Origin: Albidovulum sp.
GTDB taxonomy: Bacteria; Pseudomonadota; Alphaproteobacteria; Rhodobacterales; Rhodobacteraceae
Assembly: GCA_026989275.1 (NCBI GenBank)
Contig: JALSJQ010000022.1
Span: forward strand, 1-64,000
Direction of reading: 5' to 3'
Length of the DNA: 64,000 bases
The position numbers were made by a program, and so were the translations under genes. The notes under the pieces were generated by a model that saw only the letters and a program-made list of their open reading frames with translations, did no database searches and was not told the DNA's origin. Shown here piece by piece: positions 1-8,689 of the stretch. Position 1 is the first letter of the stretch; each line of letters begins with the position of its first letter.

Positions 1-82
1 GCGGCGCGAAGGCCAGCAGGGGAAGGAGGAAGGCAAGCGCATGAAGAATGAAGCGCAGTCTGTTGAAATGATGGGTCTTCAT
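1..82 (-). CDS. N-terminus of an exported protein, cut by window edge
   Basis: Reading leftward from an ATG, the visible 27 codons give MKTHHFNRLRF followed by a continuous hydrophobic stretch (ILHALAFLLPLLAFAP). This is a typical Sec signal peptide or N-terminal anchor: a basic n-region followed by a leucine-rich core. The gene runs off the left edge, so nothing can be said about the mature protein. It lies 46 bp downstream of the PLP decarboxylase on the same strand and could be the last gene of that cobalamin-linked operon. No clear Shine-Dalgarno sequence precedes this ATG, so the start is only the best in-frame choice. Confidence 0.45.
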   Translation of the reverse strand, partial: MKTHHFNRLRFILHALAFLLPLLAFAP

Positions 83-128
83 ATCCGAAAAGGAGATCGT
101 GGACGATGTGCGGCCTTGGCGGAATCCC

Positions 129-1547
129 TCATGCATCGCCCAGCCCCTCGAGACATTCCCGCACCACTTCGGCCACCAGCATCACGTCCTCCCGCGTGGT
201 TTCGAACTGACCGACCACGACACGGATTACCGCGCGGCCGCCATGCTCGGTGGGGGTGAGGAAGATCCGCCCGTCCTCGTTGATCCGCTCGAGGAGTGCC
301 CGGGTCCGCCGGTCGTTTTCCGCCTCGCTCGCGCCGTCCGTTACCCGGAAGGTGAAGAGCGAGAGCGACGGCGGGGTGACGATGGCAAGCCCCCCCATCG
401 CCTCGATGCACCCGGCCAGCTCCTCCGCCCAGGCGACATGGTTGCGGATCATCCGCCGCAGTCCCTCGAGCCCGTAGGCCCGCAGCACGAACCACAGCTT
501 GAGCGCGCGGAAACGGCGGCCGAGCGGCACGGTCCAGTCGTTGAAGTCGGTCACGCCTTCGGCGCCGGCCGTCTGGAGATAGGCCGGCTTGAGCGAGAGG
601 GTGCGGATCTGTTCCTCGGGGCGCCTGAGGAACTGCGCCGCGCAATCGAACTGGGCACCGAGCCATTTGTGCGGGTTGAAGACCAGCGAATCGACCCGCT
701 CCACCCCCTCCCAGAGCGGGCGGAATTCGGGGCAGATCATCGCCGATCCGGCCCAGGCCGCATCGAGATGGGTCGGCAGCCCCTCGGCCTCGGCGATGTC
801 GAGAAGGGGCGGCAGATCGTCGAATGCCCCGACCGAGGTGCCGCCTGCCGTGAGCACGAGCCCCGCCGGCAGGTGGCCCTCCGCCCGGTCGAGGCGGATC
901 GCGGCGGCGAGCGCCTCCGGGTCGAGCGAGAGGTCGGGGCGGGTCGGCAGGCGATGCAGGTTGTTCTCGCCGATCCCGGCTATCCGCATCGCCTTGTCGA
1001 TCGAGGAATGGGCTTCGCGCGAGACGTAGAAACGCAGCTGCGGTCCGCCGGCCAGCCCGTCCGAGATGCCGGCGAAATCGAGCGCCTTCTCGCGCATGGT
1101 CAGCACGGCCGAAAGCGTGGCGGTGGTAGCGGTGTCGTGGATCGTGCCGCTGAAATCCTCCGGCAGGGCCAAGGCACGGGCGAGCCAGCGGATCATCACC
1201 TGTTCCATCTCGGTCGCGGCCGGCGCGGTCTGCCAGAGCATGGCGTTGGCGGCCATGGTATTGGCGAGCTGTTCGGCCACCATCGAGGCCGCCGAGGCGT
1301 TGGCGGGGAAATAGGCGAAGAAGCGCGGATGCTGCCAATGGGTCATGGCATCGGGCACGAGACGGGCGAAATCGTCGAAGATCGCGTCCATCGGCTCGGG
1401 GTGCTCGGGCGCGGTTTCGGGCAGGCGGGCGGCAAATTCGCCCGGCGCGAGACGCGGGCGCACCGGGCGCTCCCGCAACCGCGTGAGATAGTCTTCCGCC
1501 CAGGCGCCGGCCCGGGCCATCCAATGGGAAAGATCATCGTATTTCAT
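129..1547 (-). CDS. PLP-dependent decarboxylase, aromatic-L-amino-acid decarboxylase family
   Basis: This 472-residue group II PLP decarboxylase has the usual family length. The N-terminal MTHWQHPRFFAYFPAN segment is followed by the PLP-stacking histidine in SREAHSSIDKA and by the Schiff-base lysine K294 in NPHKWLGAQFD. Family members decarboxylate Tyr, Trp, DOPA, Phe, Glu or related amino acids to amines; the sequence does not fix the substrate. The start is chosen because its ATG overlaps the stop of cobB (ATGA), which implies translational coupling and makes a role near cobamide synthesis possible. A longer upstream reading frame would lie inside cobB and is rejected. Confidence 0.88.
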   Translation of the reverse strand: MKYDDLSHWMARAGAWAEDYLTRLRERPVRPRLAPGEFAARLPETAPEHPEPMDAIFDDFARLVPDAMTHWQHPRFFAYFPANASAASMVAEQLANTMAANAMLWQTAPAATEMEQVMIRWLARALALPEDFSGTIHDTATTATLSAVLTMREKALDFAGISDGLAGGPQLRFYVSREAHSSIDKAMRIAGIGENNLHRLPTRPDLSLDPEALAAAIRLDRAEGHLPAGLVLTAGGTSVGAFDDLPPLLDIAEAEGLPTHLDAAWAGSAMICPEFRPLWEGVERVDSLVFNPHKWLGAQFDCAAQFLRRPEEQIRTLSLKPAYLQTAGAEGVTDFNDWTVPLGRRFRALKLWFVLRAYGLEGLRRMIRNHVAWAEELAGCIEAMGGLAIVTPPSLSLFTFRVTDGASEAENDRRTRALLERINEDGRIFLTPTEHGGRAVIRVVVGQFETTREDVMLVAEVVRECLEGLGDA

Positions 1548-2917
1548 GCTTCTGCCCGTCCTTCCTGATGCAAGGAGCTCGTGCGCGACGGCGGTTCGAG
1601 ATCGGGCGGCAACCGATCGATCACATGCATGAAGGAGCCGCTGATCACGCCCCGGGCGATGCCGGCAGGCGGCAGGGGGCGCCCTTCGGCATCGGCGGCG
1701 GAAAAAAGCGGCGTTCCCTTCTGCCAGAGGGTGCGGGCATAGTGGAATTCGTGCCCGGCCAAGGGCATCGTCCAGGGCCCGGCCAGCGGAGCGAGGCGGC
1801 GATAGCCCAGATGGAGCCGCGGGTTCTCGAAGGAGGTTTCGAGCGGCAGCAGGCCGAGCATCGCATGGCGGTGCCCTTCCCCGTCGATCAGCCCGTCCCC
1901 CATCACCATGAAGCCACCGCATTCGCCGTAAACCGCGCCGCCGCGGGCCACATGGTGTGCCATTCCGCGCCGGAAGGTCTCGGCTGCCGCGATCTGCCCG
2001 GCATGAAGCTCGGGGTAGCCTCCGGGCAGATAGACGAGATCGGCCTCGGGCGGCGGCTCGTTCGCGAGCGGGGAGAACAACCGGATGGCGGCACCGGCAC
2101 GGTGCCAGTCGTCGAGCAGGTGCGGATAGGCGAAGCCGAAGGCCTGATCGGCGGCCAGGGCGATATGTGCCGCGGGTGGCGGCAGGGTCGGTGCTTCGGC
2201 CGGTGGCGGCAGCGGCGCGGCCAGCCGGGCGAGTGCCGCGAGGTCCACCGCCTCCTCGACGATCGCCGCCACTTCGTCGAGCCAGAGTTCGAGATCGGCC
2301 CGCTCCTCGGCCTGAACGAGGCCGAGATGGCGGGCGGGGTGGGCGAGCCCGTCCTGTCGCAGCACCACGCCGAGCACCGGGATGCCGAGAGGGGCGAGAG
2401 CGTGGCGCAGCATCCGTTCATGGCGGCTCGAGCCGACCTTGTTGAGGATGACCCCGGCCACCCGGACGCCCGGGTCATGCGCGACGAAGCCGCGCACGAG
2501 CGCGGCCACCGAATGGCCCATGCGGGCGGCATCGATCACCAGCACCACCGGAACGCCGAGAATGCGCGCAAGCTCGGCGCTGGCGCCGCGGCCTGCGGGA
2601 GGGGCGCCGTCGAAAAGCCCCATCGCCCCCTCGATGACGAGAAGCCCCGGCCCGGCGGCAAGGGCGCGGATCCGCTCCGGCGGCATCGACCAGGGATCGA
2701 GATTGCGGCATTCGCTGCCCGAGGCCGCCGCATGGAAACGCGGATCGATGTAGTCGGGCCCGCTCTTGGCGCCCCGCACGGGCACGTCGCGCCGGGCGAG
2801 GGCGCGGAGGATGCCCAGGGTGAGGGTGGTCTTGCCGCTTCCCGAGGCGGGTGCGGCGATGAGGAGGCCGCGCCCCCTGCGGGCGGCGGCCGGGGCCGTC
2901 GATGGGTGTTCCGTCAT
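1544..2917 (-). CDS. cobB: Cobyrinate a,c-diamide synthase (CobB/CbiA)
   Basis: The protein (457 aa) amidates the a and c carboxylates of (hydrogeno)cobyrinic acid using glutamine and ATP. The N-terminal dethiobiotin-synthetase-like ATPase domain carries the P-loop APASGSGKT (residues 22-30) and SGPDYIDP. The C-terminal class I glutamine amidotransferase domain has the nucleophile C333 in YGECGGFMVMG and a downstream GHEFHYA. The start at MTEHPST is the first Met with normal family spacing to the P-loop. Its stop overlaps the decarboxylase start by 4 bp, and cobA lies 168 bp upstream on the same strand. Whether it acts before or after cobalt insertion cannot be told from the sequence. Confidence 0.95.
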   Translation of the reverse strand: MTEHPSTAPAAARRGRGLLIAAPASGSGKTTLTLGILRALARRDVPVRGAKSGPDYIDPRFHAAASGSECRNLDPWSMPPERIRALAAGPGLLVIEGAMGLFDGAPPAGRGASAELARILGVPVVLVIDAARMGHSVAALVRGFVAHDPGVRVAGVILNKVGSSRHERMLRHALAPLGIPVLGVVLRQDGLAHPARHLGLVQAEERADLELWLDEVAAIVEEAVDLAALARLAAPLPPPAEAPTLPPPAAHIALAADQAFGFAYPHLLDDWHRAGAAIRLFSPLANEPPPEADLVYLPGGYPELHAGQIAAAETFRRGMAHHVARGGAVYGECGGFMVMGDGLIDGEGHRHAMLGLLPLETSFENPRLHLGYRRLAPLAGPWTMPLAGHEFHYARTLWQKGTPLFSAADAEGRPLPPAGIARGVISGSFMHVIDRLPPDLEPPSRTSSLHQEGRAEA

Positions 2918-3085
2918 GGCCCGGATCCTGACCGAGGCGGCGGGGAAGGGCAAGGCCGCCCGGCAGGCACGTCGGGGAAATCGCGAGCGGCGCCTCCCCT
3001 CGCCCGAGAGCGACGCGCGAGCCGAGGGACCCTCCGTTCACGGCCTTTCGGGCGGAGCTTGCGAATGCGACGGCCTCGGCTCCGG

Positions 3086-3919
3086 TCAGCGTGACGCGAG
3101 CGCGGCGGCCCCATGCCAGGCCAGAAGCGCCCGAAGCGGAACGGCGGCACCGACACAGATGATCGCGGGCGGCGTCAGCGAGGCGGCGGCTGCGTCCCTT
3201 TCGGCAGTGCCGAGCGTGGTTTCGATCACCCGCTGGGTGGGCAGGGTGGCGTCGGTGACGATGGCGACGGGTTCGTCGGCCGGCCGGCCTGCGGCCATCA
3301 GCTGCCGGGCGATGCGCCCCAGATGCTTCAGCCCCATGTAGATCACCAGCACTTCCGAAGCCCGGGCCACGGCCGCCCAGTCGATGCGCGTGGGCGTGGT
3401 GCCGCTCTGGTCGTGACCGGTCAGAAAGGTGACCGACTGGTTGATCGTGCGATGGGTGACGGGAATGCCGGCATAGGCCAGCCCCCCGATGCCGGCCGAG
3501 ATACCGGGAATGATGCGAAAGGGGATGCCGGCACGGGCGAGAGCCATGCCTTCCTCGCCGCCACGGCCGAAGACGAAGGGGTCGCCCCCCTTGAGTCGCA
3601 GCACCCGGCGCCCTTCCCGCGCCAGGGCGGCGAGGCGGCGGGTGATGTCCTCCTGGCGCGGCGAAGGCTTGCCGCCCCGCTTGCCGGCGTGGATGCGCGT
3701 GGCATCGGGCCGGGCGAGGGCGAGGATCTCGGAGCTGACGAGCGCGTCATGGACGATCACGTCGGCCTGGCCGAGGGCGTTCAGGGCATGCAGCGTCAGG
3801 AGCCCCGGATCGCCGGGCCCGGCACCGCAGAGCCAGACCCAGCCCGGCAGGAGTTCGGGCCAGGGAGCGTCACCGTTCGTCGGCGGGAAGGGGGGCAGAT
3901 CGGGCCGCGTCGAAGGCAT
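3086..3919 (-). CDS. cobA: Uroporphyrinogen-III C-methyltransferase (SUMT)
   Basis: This 277-residue enzyme uses S-adenosylmethionine to methylate uroporphyrinogen III at C2 and C7, giving precorrin-2, the branch point to cobalamin and siroheme. The family signatures GAGPGDPGLLTLHA (about 32-45), RLKGGDPFVFGRGGEE, PGISAGIGGLAYAGIPVTHR and YMGLKHL are all present. It is a stand-alone methyltransferase, not fused to the CysG dehydrogenase/ferrochelatase domain. A GGAG sits 7 nt before the ATG. It is transcribed divergently from cbiD across a 401-bp spacer and heads the leftward cobA-cobB-decarboxylase group. Confidence 0.95.
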   Translation of the reverse strand: MPSTRPDLPPFPPTNGDAPWPELLPGWVWLCGAGPGDPGLLTLHALNALGQADVIVHDALVSSEILALARPDATRIHAGKRGGKPSPRQEDITRRLAALAREGRRVLRLKGGDPFVFGRGGEEGMALARAGIPFRIIPGISAGIGGLAYAGIPVTHRTINQSVTFLTGHDQSGTTPTRIDWAAVARASEVLVIYMGLKHLGRIARQLMAAGRPADEPVAIVTDATLPTQRVIETTLGTAERDAAAASLTPPAIICVGAAVPLRALLAWHGAAALASR

Positions 3920-4320
3920 GGCTTTCTCCGCAACAAGGTTGCGTCCTCTCTCGGGGCTCTATCGCAGAAGGGGAGGGCAGGCGAAAGACCCTCGGGGCGG
4001 GCCTGTGCGCCGCTCCTCGACTTCTGCCGCGAAATGCACCCGGGTGCTGCCGGGCAGGGCAGGCAGTGTTCAAGTGTTCAGCGGAGAAAGGGGCTGGCGC
4101 GGCCTCGTTCCCTGTCGCCGTTCCCCATCCTGGTTCGATGGGGCCGGCGTGTTCGACGGGGAGAGAGGGGGCGCGGGGTGGAAGAAGGCCGAGCGCCCTG
4201 CGGCAAGCCCGGAAGATCCGGCTGCGCCTCCTCCTCTCTCCGGCCCATGCCGGACCGGCTGGGGGCAGGGCGAAGAAGAATGCGGCTGCTTCCGGCATAA
4301 CCCGGCGTTATAAGGGCGGC
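3920..4320. other. Divergent spacer between cobA and cbiD
   Basis: This 401-bp gene-free interval separates the two cobalamin transcription units, so both promoters should lie here. AAGCCCGGAAGATCCGGCT (4205-4223, plus strand) resembles a B12 box but has extra bases, and I find no riboswitch core such as the CCGCAACTGT element on either strand. Just before cbiD, an ATAAC/GTTAT inverted repeat (4298-4310) overlaps the -10-like TATAAG at 4309-4314. No credible ORF was found. Confidence 0.6.
4309..4314 (+). promoter_or_regulatory. Possible -10 element placing the start site at the cbiD ATG
   Basis: TATAAG ends 6 nt before the cbiD ATG, so a transcript from this hexamer would start at or next to the initiation codon and be leaderless. 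No good -35 hexamer sits 16-18 bp upstream. A weak AAGGG (4312-4316) could instead serve as a ribosome binding site if transcription starts farther up. Confidence 0.3.
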
Positions 4321-5466
4321 ATGGAAGAGCAGCGAGGCACATCGGCGACGCCACGAGGCGGCACGGCGGGCCGGGCGCTCCGGCGCGGCTGGACCACCGG
4401 GGCCTGCGCCACCGCCGCCACGCGGGCCGCGCTGATCGGCCTGTGGGGCGGCAGGGTGCCCGAAACCGTCCGCATCACCCTGCCGCGGGGGGAACGGCCG
4501 CTCTTCGCCGTGGCCGAGAGCCGCTGCGGCGAAGGCTGGGCCGAAGCCGCCATCGTCAAGGATGCCGGCGACGACCCGGACGTCACCCATGGCGCGCTCA
4601 TCCGCGCCCATGTGCGGCCCTCTTCGGGCGGGGTGGTGTTTCGTGCCGGCGAAGGGGTCGGCGTGGTGACGAAGCCGGGCCTGCCGGTTCCGCCGGGGGA
4701 ACCCGCGATCAATCCCGTGCCGCGGCGGATGATGCAGGCGGTGGTGGCGGAGGAGGCGGCCCGCTTCGGCCGACGACCCGACATCGAGATCACCCTGTCG
4801 ATCCCCGGCGGCGCGGCGCTGGCGACGAAGACCTGGAACCCGCGACTCGGCATCCGCGGCGGGCTGTCGATCCTCGGCACCACCGGCATCGTCCGCCCCT
4901 TTTCCTGCGCCGCCTGGATCGCCTCGATTCATCGGGGCATCGACGTGGCCCGGGCATCGGGGATCTCCCATCTTGCCGGGGCGACCGGCGCAACGTCGGA
5001 GGCGGCGGTGCGCCGGCTGCACGGGCTGCAGGAGGAGGCGCTCATCGACATGGGCGATTTCGTCGGCGGGATGCTGAAATATCTCCGGCGCCGTCCCGTG
5101 GCGCGGCTGAGCATTGCCGGCGGTTTCGCCAAGATGGCGAAGCTCGCCCAAGGGGCGCGCGATCTTCATTCGGCCCGTTCGCGCCTCGACATGGCCCGCC
5201 TCGGCCGCTGGGCCCGGGAAGCGGGGCTGGTGGATGTCGCCGACGCCCCGACCGGCATGGCCGCGCTCGAACGGGCCGGTCCGCCGCTCGGGCGGCTCGT
5301 CGCCCGGAAGGCGCAGCGCGAGGCGGCGAAGATGCTGGCCGGGGGCGCGGCCGATGGCATGCTCCTTGACACGGTGGTGGTGGACCGGCAGGGGCGGATC
5401 GTCGGGCAGACGGCGCCGCAGCCGGTCGGGCGCCTGCTCGGTGATGTCTCGGACGGGGACGGATGA
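4321..5466 (+). CDS. cbiD: Cobalt-precorrin-5B (C1)-methyltransferase CbiD
   Basis: CbiD (381 aa) methylates C1 of the corrin ring during ring contraction in the oxygen-independent branch of cobalamin synthesis. The RRGWTTGACATAATRAAL signature (about 21-38), ITLPRG, the KDAGDDPDVTHGA segment and NPVPRRMM match the family, as does the length. The first 85 codons of the open frame upstream lack family similarity and run through the cobA-side promoter region, so the ATG at MEEQRG is used. Its stop is close to the start of cobK. Presence of CbiD rather than CobF points to the anaerobic-type C1 methylation step. Confidence 0.93.
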   Translation: MEEQRGTSATPRGGTAGRALRRGWTTGACATAATRAALIGLWGGRVPETVRITLPRGERPLFAVAESRCGEGWAEAAIVKDAGDDPDVTHGALIRAHVRPSSGGVVFRAGEGVGVVTKPGLPVPPGEPAINPVPRRMMQAVVAEEAARFGRRPDIEITLSIPGGAALATKTWNPRLGIRGGLSILGTTGIVRPFSCAAWIASIHRGIDVARASGISHLAGATGATSEAAVRRLHGLQEEALIDMGDFVGGMLKYLRRRPVARLSIAGGFAKMAKLAQGARDLHSARSRLDMARLGRWAREAGLVDVADAPTGMAALERAGPPLGRLVARKAQREAAKMLAGGAADGMLLDTVVVDRQGRIVGQTAPQPVGRLLGDVSDGDG

Positions 5467-5501
5467 AGGCAGACGAAGGCGTGACGAGACGGGAGGCAGG
5501 G

Positions 5502-6281
5502 ATGAAGCTTCTGGTTCTGGCCGGGTCGGGCGAGGCACGGCAGCTGTGCGAAAGGGTGCAGGATCGCCCGGGGCTCGAGATCGTCGCCTCGCTGGCCGGG
5601 GCGACACGGGCGCCGGTCCCCCTCGGGGTCGAGACGCGGATCGGCGGTTTCGGCGGCCGGGCGGCCTATCGCGCATGGCTCGAGACGCACGGCATCGAGG
5701 CGGTGATCGACGCCACCCACCCCTTCGCCCATCGCATGGCCCGGCGGGCGGCGGAGGTCTCGGCCGAACTCGGCCTGCCCCATCTGAAGATCCTGCGCCC
5801 CGAATGGCGGCCCGGCCCCGAAGACCGCTGGGTGATGATCGACCGGGAAGGCGAGGCCGCCGCGCATATCCCGCCGGGGGCGACGGTCTTCATCGCCACC
5901 GGCCGGCGCACTCTCGAGGATTATGCCAATCTCGCCACCGACGGCCGCTGGCTGATCGTGCGGCGGATCGACAGGCCGAGAGGGCCGTTTCCCTTGCCGA
6001 ACGGCGAATACCAGCTCGCGCGGCCGCCCTTCTCGGTCGAGGAGGAGATCGCCTTCTTCCGTGAACGGGGCGTGGATTGGCTGATCGTCAGGAATGCAGG
6101 GGGCACGGGCAGCTGGCCGAAACTCGCGGCGGCGCGGCGGCTCTCCCTGCCGGTGGTGATGATCCGGCGCCCGGCGCCGCCCGATTGCCCCGCCGTGCCC
6201 GACGTGGACGGGGCCGTCGCCTGGCTCGAGGGGTTGATGCGCGGTGGCGGGCAGGATGCGGCGCGCAAGGAAGGGGCATGA
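5502..6281 (+). CDS. cobK: Precorrin-6A/cobalt-precorrin-6A reductase
   Basis: A 259-residue NAD(P)H-dependent reductase that reduces the C18-C19 double bond of the precorrin-6A macrocycle. Diagnostic segments are the N-terminal LVLAGSGEAR, IDATHPFAHRMA (about 69-80), the VFIATGRRTLEDY stretch and the C-terminal DWLIVRNAGGTGSWPKL. The ATG at 5502 is preferred because GGGAGG lies 5 nt upstream and the protein then begins with the family-typical MKLLVLAG. An alternative ATG at 5463 overlaps the cbiD stop and would add 13 residues. The last codons overlap the glycosylase start (ATGA). Confidence 0.93.
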   Translation: MKLLVLAGSGEARQLCERVQDRPGLEIVASLAGATRAPVPLGVETRIGGFGGRAAYRAWLETHGIEAVIDATHPFAHRMARRAAEVSAELGLPHLKILRPEWRPGPEDRWVMIDREGEAAAHIPPGATVFIATGRRTLEDYANLATDGRWLIVRRIDRPRGPFPLPNGEYQLARPPFSVEEEIAFFRERGVDWLIVRNAGGTGSWPKLAAARRLSLPVVMIRRPAPPDCPAVPDVDGAVAWLEGLMRGGGQDAARKEGA

Positions 6282-6934
6282 CGGGCGCTTCCCCGATCCG
6301 CACGATCGAGAGCGCGGCCGACATCGCCGAAGGCATGGCGCATCTGCGGCGTGTCGAGCCGCGTTTCGCGCAGGTCGAGGCCTGCTGCGGCCCGCCCCCC
6401 CTGCGCCGGCACGCGGACGGCTTCGGTGCGCTGATGCGCGCCATCGTCAGCCAGCAGCTTTCGGTGGCGGCGGCCGATGCGGTCTGCAGGCGGCTCGAGG
6501 CGGCGGGGTTCACCCGTCCCGACGCGATCCTCGCCGCCAATGAGGCCGCGCTGCGGGCGGCAGGGCTCTCGCGTCAGAAGATCGCCTACCTGCGCGATCT
6601 GGCTGCCGCCGGCATCGACTGGGAGGGTCTGCGGACGTTGCCCGACGAGGCGGTGATCGCGAGGCTGACGGCGGTGCGCGGCGTCGGCCGCTGGACGGCG
6701 GAAATCTATCTCATGTTCTCGCTCGGGCGCACCGACGCCTTCGCCGCCGCCGATCTGGCCCTGCAGGAAGCGGCGCGGATGCTGTTCGGACTGGCCGAGC
6801 GGCCGCGCGAGAAGGCGCTGCGCGCGCTTGCCGCCCCCTGGGCTCCCTGGCGGGCGGTCGCTGCCCGGGCGCTCTGGCAATGGTATCGGCATGCCCGGGG
6901 CCGCGAAGGGGTGACGGGAGGAGCGCCCGGCTGA
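6278..6934 (+). CDS. DNA-3-methyladenine glycosylase II (AlkA-type HhH-GPD)
   Basis: A 218-residue base-excision repair glycosylase that removes alkylated bases. The helix-hairpin-helix LTAVRGVGRWTAEIYLM (about 130-146) is followed by the catalytic aspartate D159 in FAAADLALQ, as in AlkA. It lacks the N-terminal TBP-like domain of E. coli AlkA, which is common in short homologues. Its ATG overlaps the cobK TGA, so it is probably translated from the cobalamin mRNA; no biochemical link between the two functions is known to me. An open frame extending upstream inside cobK is not used. Confidence 0.9.
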   Translation: MTGASPIRTIESAADIAEGMAHLRRVEPRFAQVEACCGPPPLRRHADGFGALMRAIVSQQLSVAAADAVCRRLEAAGFTRPDAILAANEAALRAAGLSRQKIAYLRDLAAAGIDWEGLRTLPDEAVIARLTAVRGVGRWTAEIYLMFSLGRTDAFAAADLALQEAARMLFGLAERPREKALRALAAPWAPWRAVAARALWQWYRHARGREGVTGGAPG

Positions 6935-7117
6935 GCACCAGGCCGCCGTCCCTGGTGATCCGGGCACGATCCGCCAGCGAGGGAAGGAAGTGCCGGGCAA
7001 CCCGGCTGCGTTCCTTTTCCGAACGGGGTGCCCCTTGCCATCGCCGCCGCGCTGGCCCAGATGGAAGGGCGTCCGCCATGCGGACAACCGACAACAGCAC
7101 GGATGACGGGGGAACGA

Positions 7118-7792
7118 ATGGCGGAACTTGCCGGTCTCGACTATCTCAGGAAAGGCCCGGAGAAGGCCGACAGCCTCGTCGTGCTCCTGCATGGCTACGG
7201 CGCCGATGCCGCCGATCTCATCGGCCTTGCCGACCCGCTCGCCCCGCATCTGCCGACCACGGCCTTCGTGGCGCCCGATGCGCCCGAACCCTGCCGGGTC
7301 AATCCGGCGGGGCGGCAATGGTTCCCGATCCCGTGGATGGACGGCGCCAGCCAGGAAGAGGCGGGGCGTTCCTTCCTGCGTTCGGCGGAAATGCTCGATG
7401 CCTTTCTCGACGCCGTGATCGCGCAGGAAGGGCTGACGCCGGCGGCCGCCATGCTCCTCGGCTTCTCCCAGGGAACGATGATGGCGCTCCATGTCGCGCC
7501 GCGCCGGGCCGAGCCCGTGGCCGGGATCATCGGTTTCTCGGGGCGGTTGCTCGCCCCCGAGCGGCTGCAGACCGAAGCGCGGGTGAAACCGCCGGTGCTT
7601 CTCGTGCATGGCGATGCCGACGAGGTGGTGCCCTTCGCCTCGCTCGCGGAAAGCCGCAAGGCGCTCGAGGCGGCCGGGTTCGATGTCGAAAGCCATGTCT
7701 CGCGCGGTGTCGGCCACGGGATCGCTCCCGACGGGCTGGCCCGGGCGCTCCGGTTCATGAAGCAGCATCTGCCGGTGGGGAAGGCAGGCTGA
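7118..7792 (+). CDS. Alpha/beta-hydrolase, phospholipase/carboxylesterase family
   Basis: This 224-residue cytoplasmic serine esterase belongs to the YpfH/acyl-protein-thioesterase-like group. The oxyanion-region LLHGYGADAADL precedes the nucleophile elbow GFSQG (S117); D168 in HGDADEVVP and H200 in GVGHGI complete the triad. A GGGGGA about 4 nt before the ATG supports the MAELAGL start; an in-frame ATG 15 bp upstream is the alternative. It stands alone, 183 bp after the glycosylase. The natural substrate is unknown. Confidence 0.87.
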   Translation: MAELAGLDYLRKGPEKADSLVVLLHGYGADAADLIGLADPLAPHLPTTAFVAPDAPEPCRVNPAGRQWFPIPWMDGASQEEAGRSFLRSAEMLDAFLDAVIAQEGLTPAAAMLLGFSQGTMMALHVAPRRAEPVAGIIGFSGRLLAPERLQTEARVKPPVLLVHGDADEVVPFASLAESRKALEAAGFDVESHVSRGVGHGIAPDGLARALRFMKQHLPVGKAG

Positions 7793-8009
7793 GGCCGGCG
7801 CCGCTCTCCTGCGTCCCTCTACCCTGCCTCCCCGACACGCCACTCTCGGTCATCGGCCGGCAGAAGGCCGTGTCCGTCCTTTTCGCGCTCCGAGGCGCCA
7901 GCAGCGCTGCGCTGCGGAAACGCGGCTCGGCTCGTTCGGAGCGATCCGGCGCGAGTGAGCGAGAATAGTCGATGCCGCGGCGGCGCATTTCGGGAAGGGG
8001 CGGGGCGGT

Positions 8010-8609
8010 TCACCCCTGTTTCTTCGGCATATTCACCGTGGGCGATGCCGAGCCGCTGCAGCTGCGGGTGAGGCTGTCATAGGCGTCGGCCAGCCAGGCT
8101 GGTGTCTCCTGGGGCAGGGACCGGGCGATACGGTCCTTGAGCGAGGCGAAGACGGCGGCCGAGCGTGAATTCTCGATCGCGGCGACCGTCTGATCGGCCG
8201 GCATGATCCGGTCGTATATCAGAAAGACGATGGCGACGAGGATCGCGCCGCGCAGAACGCCGAAGACGAGGCCGAGGCCACGGTCGAGCAGGCCGATCCC
8301 CGGCACCGCCAGCACCGCCGAGGAAAGAAGCGGCGAAAAGAGCGAGATCAGCACGAGGGCGGCGGCGAAGGTGAGGGCGAAGGCGGCGAGGACCGCCAGT
8401 TCGCAGCTTTCGCCGAGAAACTTGCCCAGCACCGGAATTTCCCGCAACCAGGGTTCGACGGTGGGGGCGAGATAGTAGGCCACGACCGCAGCCGCGATCC
8501 AGCCGAGAATGTCCATCGCTTCGCGGGTGAAGCCGCGCACCCAGGCCAGAAGGGCCGAAAGGCCGATCACGCCGGCCACCGCGCCATCGACCCAGGTAAA
8601 CCCGTCCAT
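8010..8609 (-). CDS. cvpA: CvpA family inner-membrane protein
   Basis: The 199-residue protein has four hydrophobic segments in its first 165 residues (GAVAGVIGLSALLAWVRGF, MDILGWIAAAVVAYYLA, LAVLAAFALTFAAALVLI, LVFGVLRGAILVAIVFLIY) and a short polar tail, as in CvpA. The family is linked to colicin V export and envelope homeostasis, but its molecular role is unsettled. It follows radA by 80 bp in the same direction, as in many alphaproteobacteria, but the usual downstream purF is not here. The chosen ATG begins MDGFTW; an upstream Arg-rich extension is rejected. Confidence 0.88.
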   Translation of the reverse strand: MDGFTWVDGAVAGVIGLSALLAWVRGFTREAMDILGWIAAAVVAYYLAPTVEPWLREIPVLGKFLGESCELAVLAAFALTFAAALVLISLFSPLLSSAVLAVPGIGLLDRGLGLVFGVLRGAILVAIVFLIYDRIMPADQTVAAIENSRSAAVFASLKDRIARSLPQETPAWLADAYDSLTRSCSGSASPTVNMPKKQG

Positions 8610-8689
8610 TCCCCGTCTCCTCCTGCCTCGCCTCGTTCTGCCCGTTCTCTTTGCCCGCTCCGCACTGCCCGTATTGTGGCGGGGCATGT

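Noticed and set aside
99-3094. Two long plus-strand frames over the decarboxylase and cobB
   Set aside because: Shadows of well-supported minus-strand genes; rich in His, Gly and Arg with no similarity.
4205-4223. Cobalamin riboswitch
   Set aside because: Only a B12-box-like piece is visible; the conserved core and upstream helices are not found on either strand, so it is not annotated as a riboswitch.
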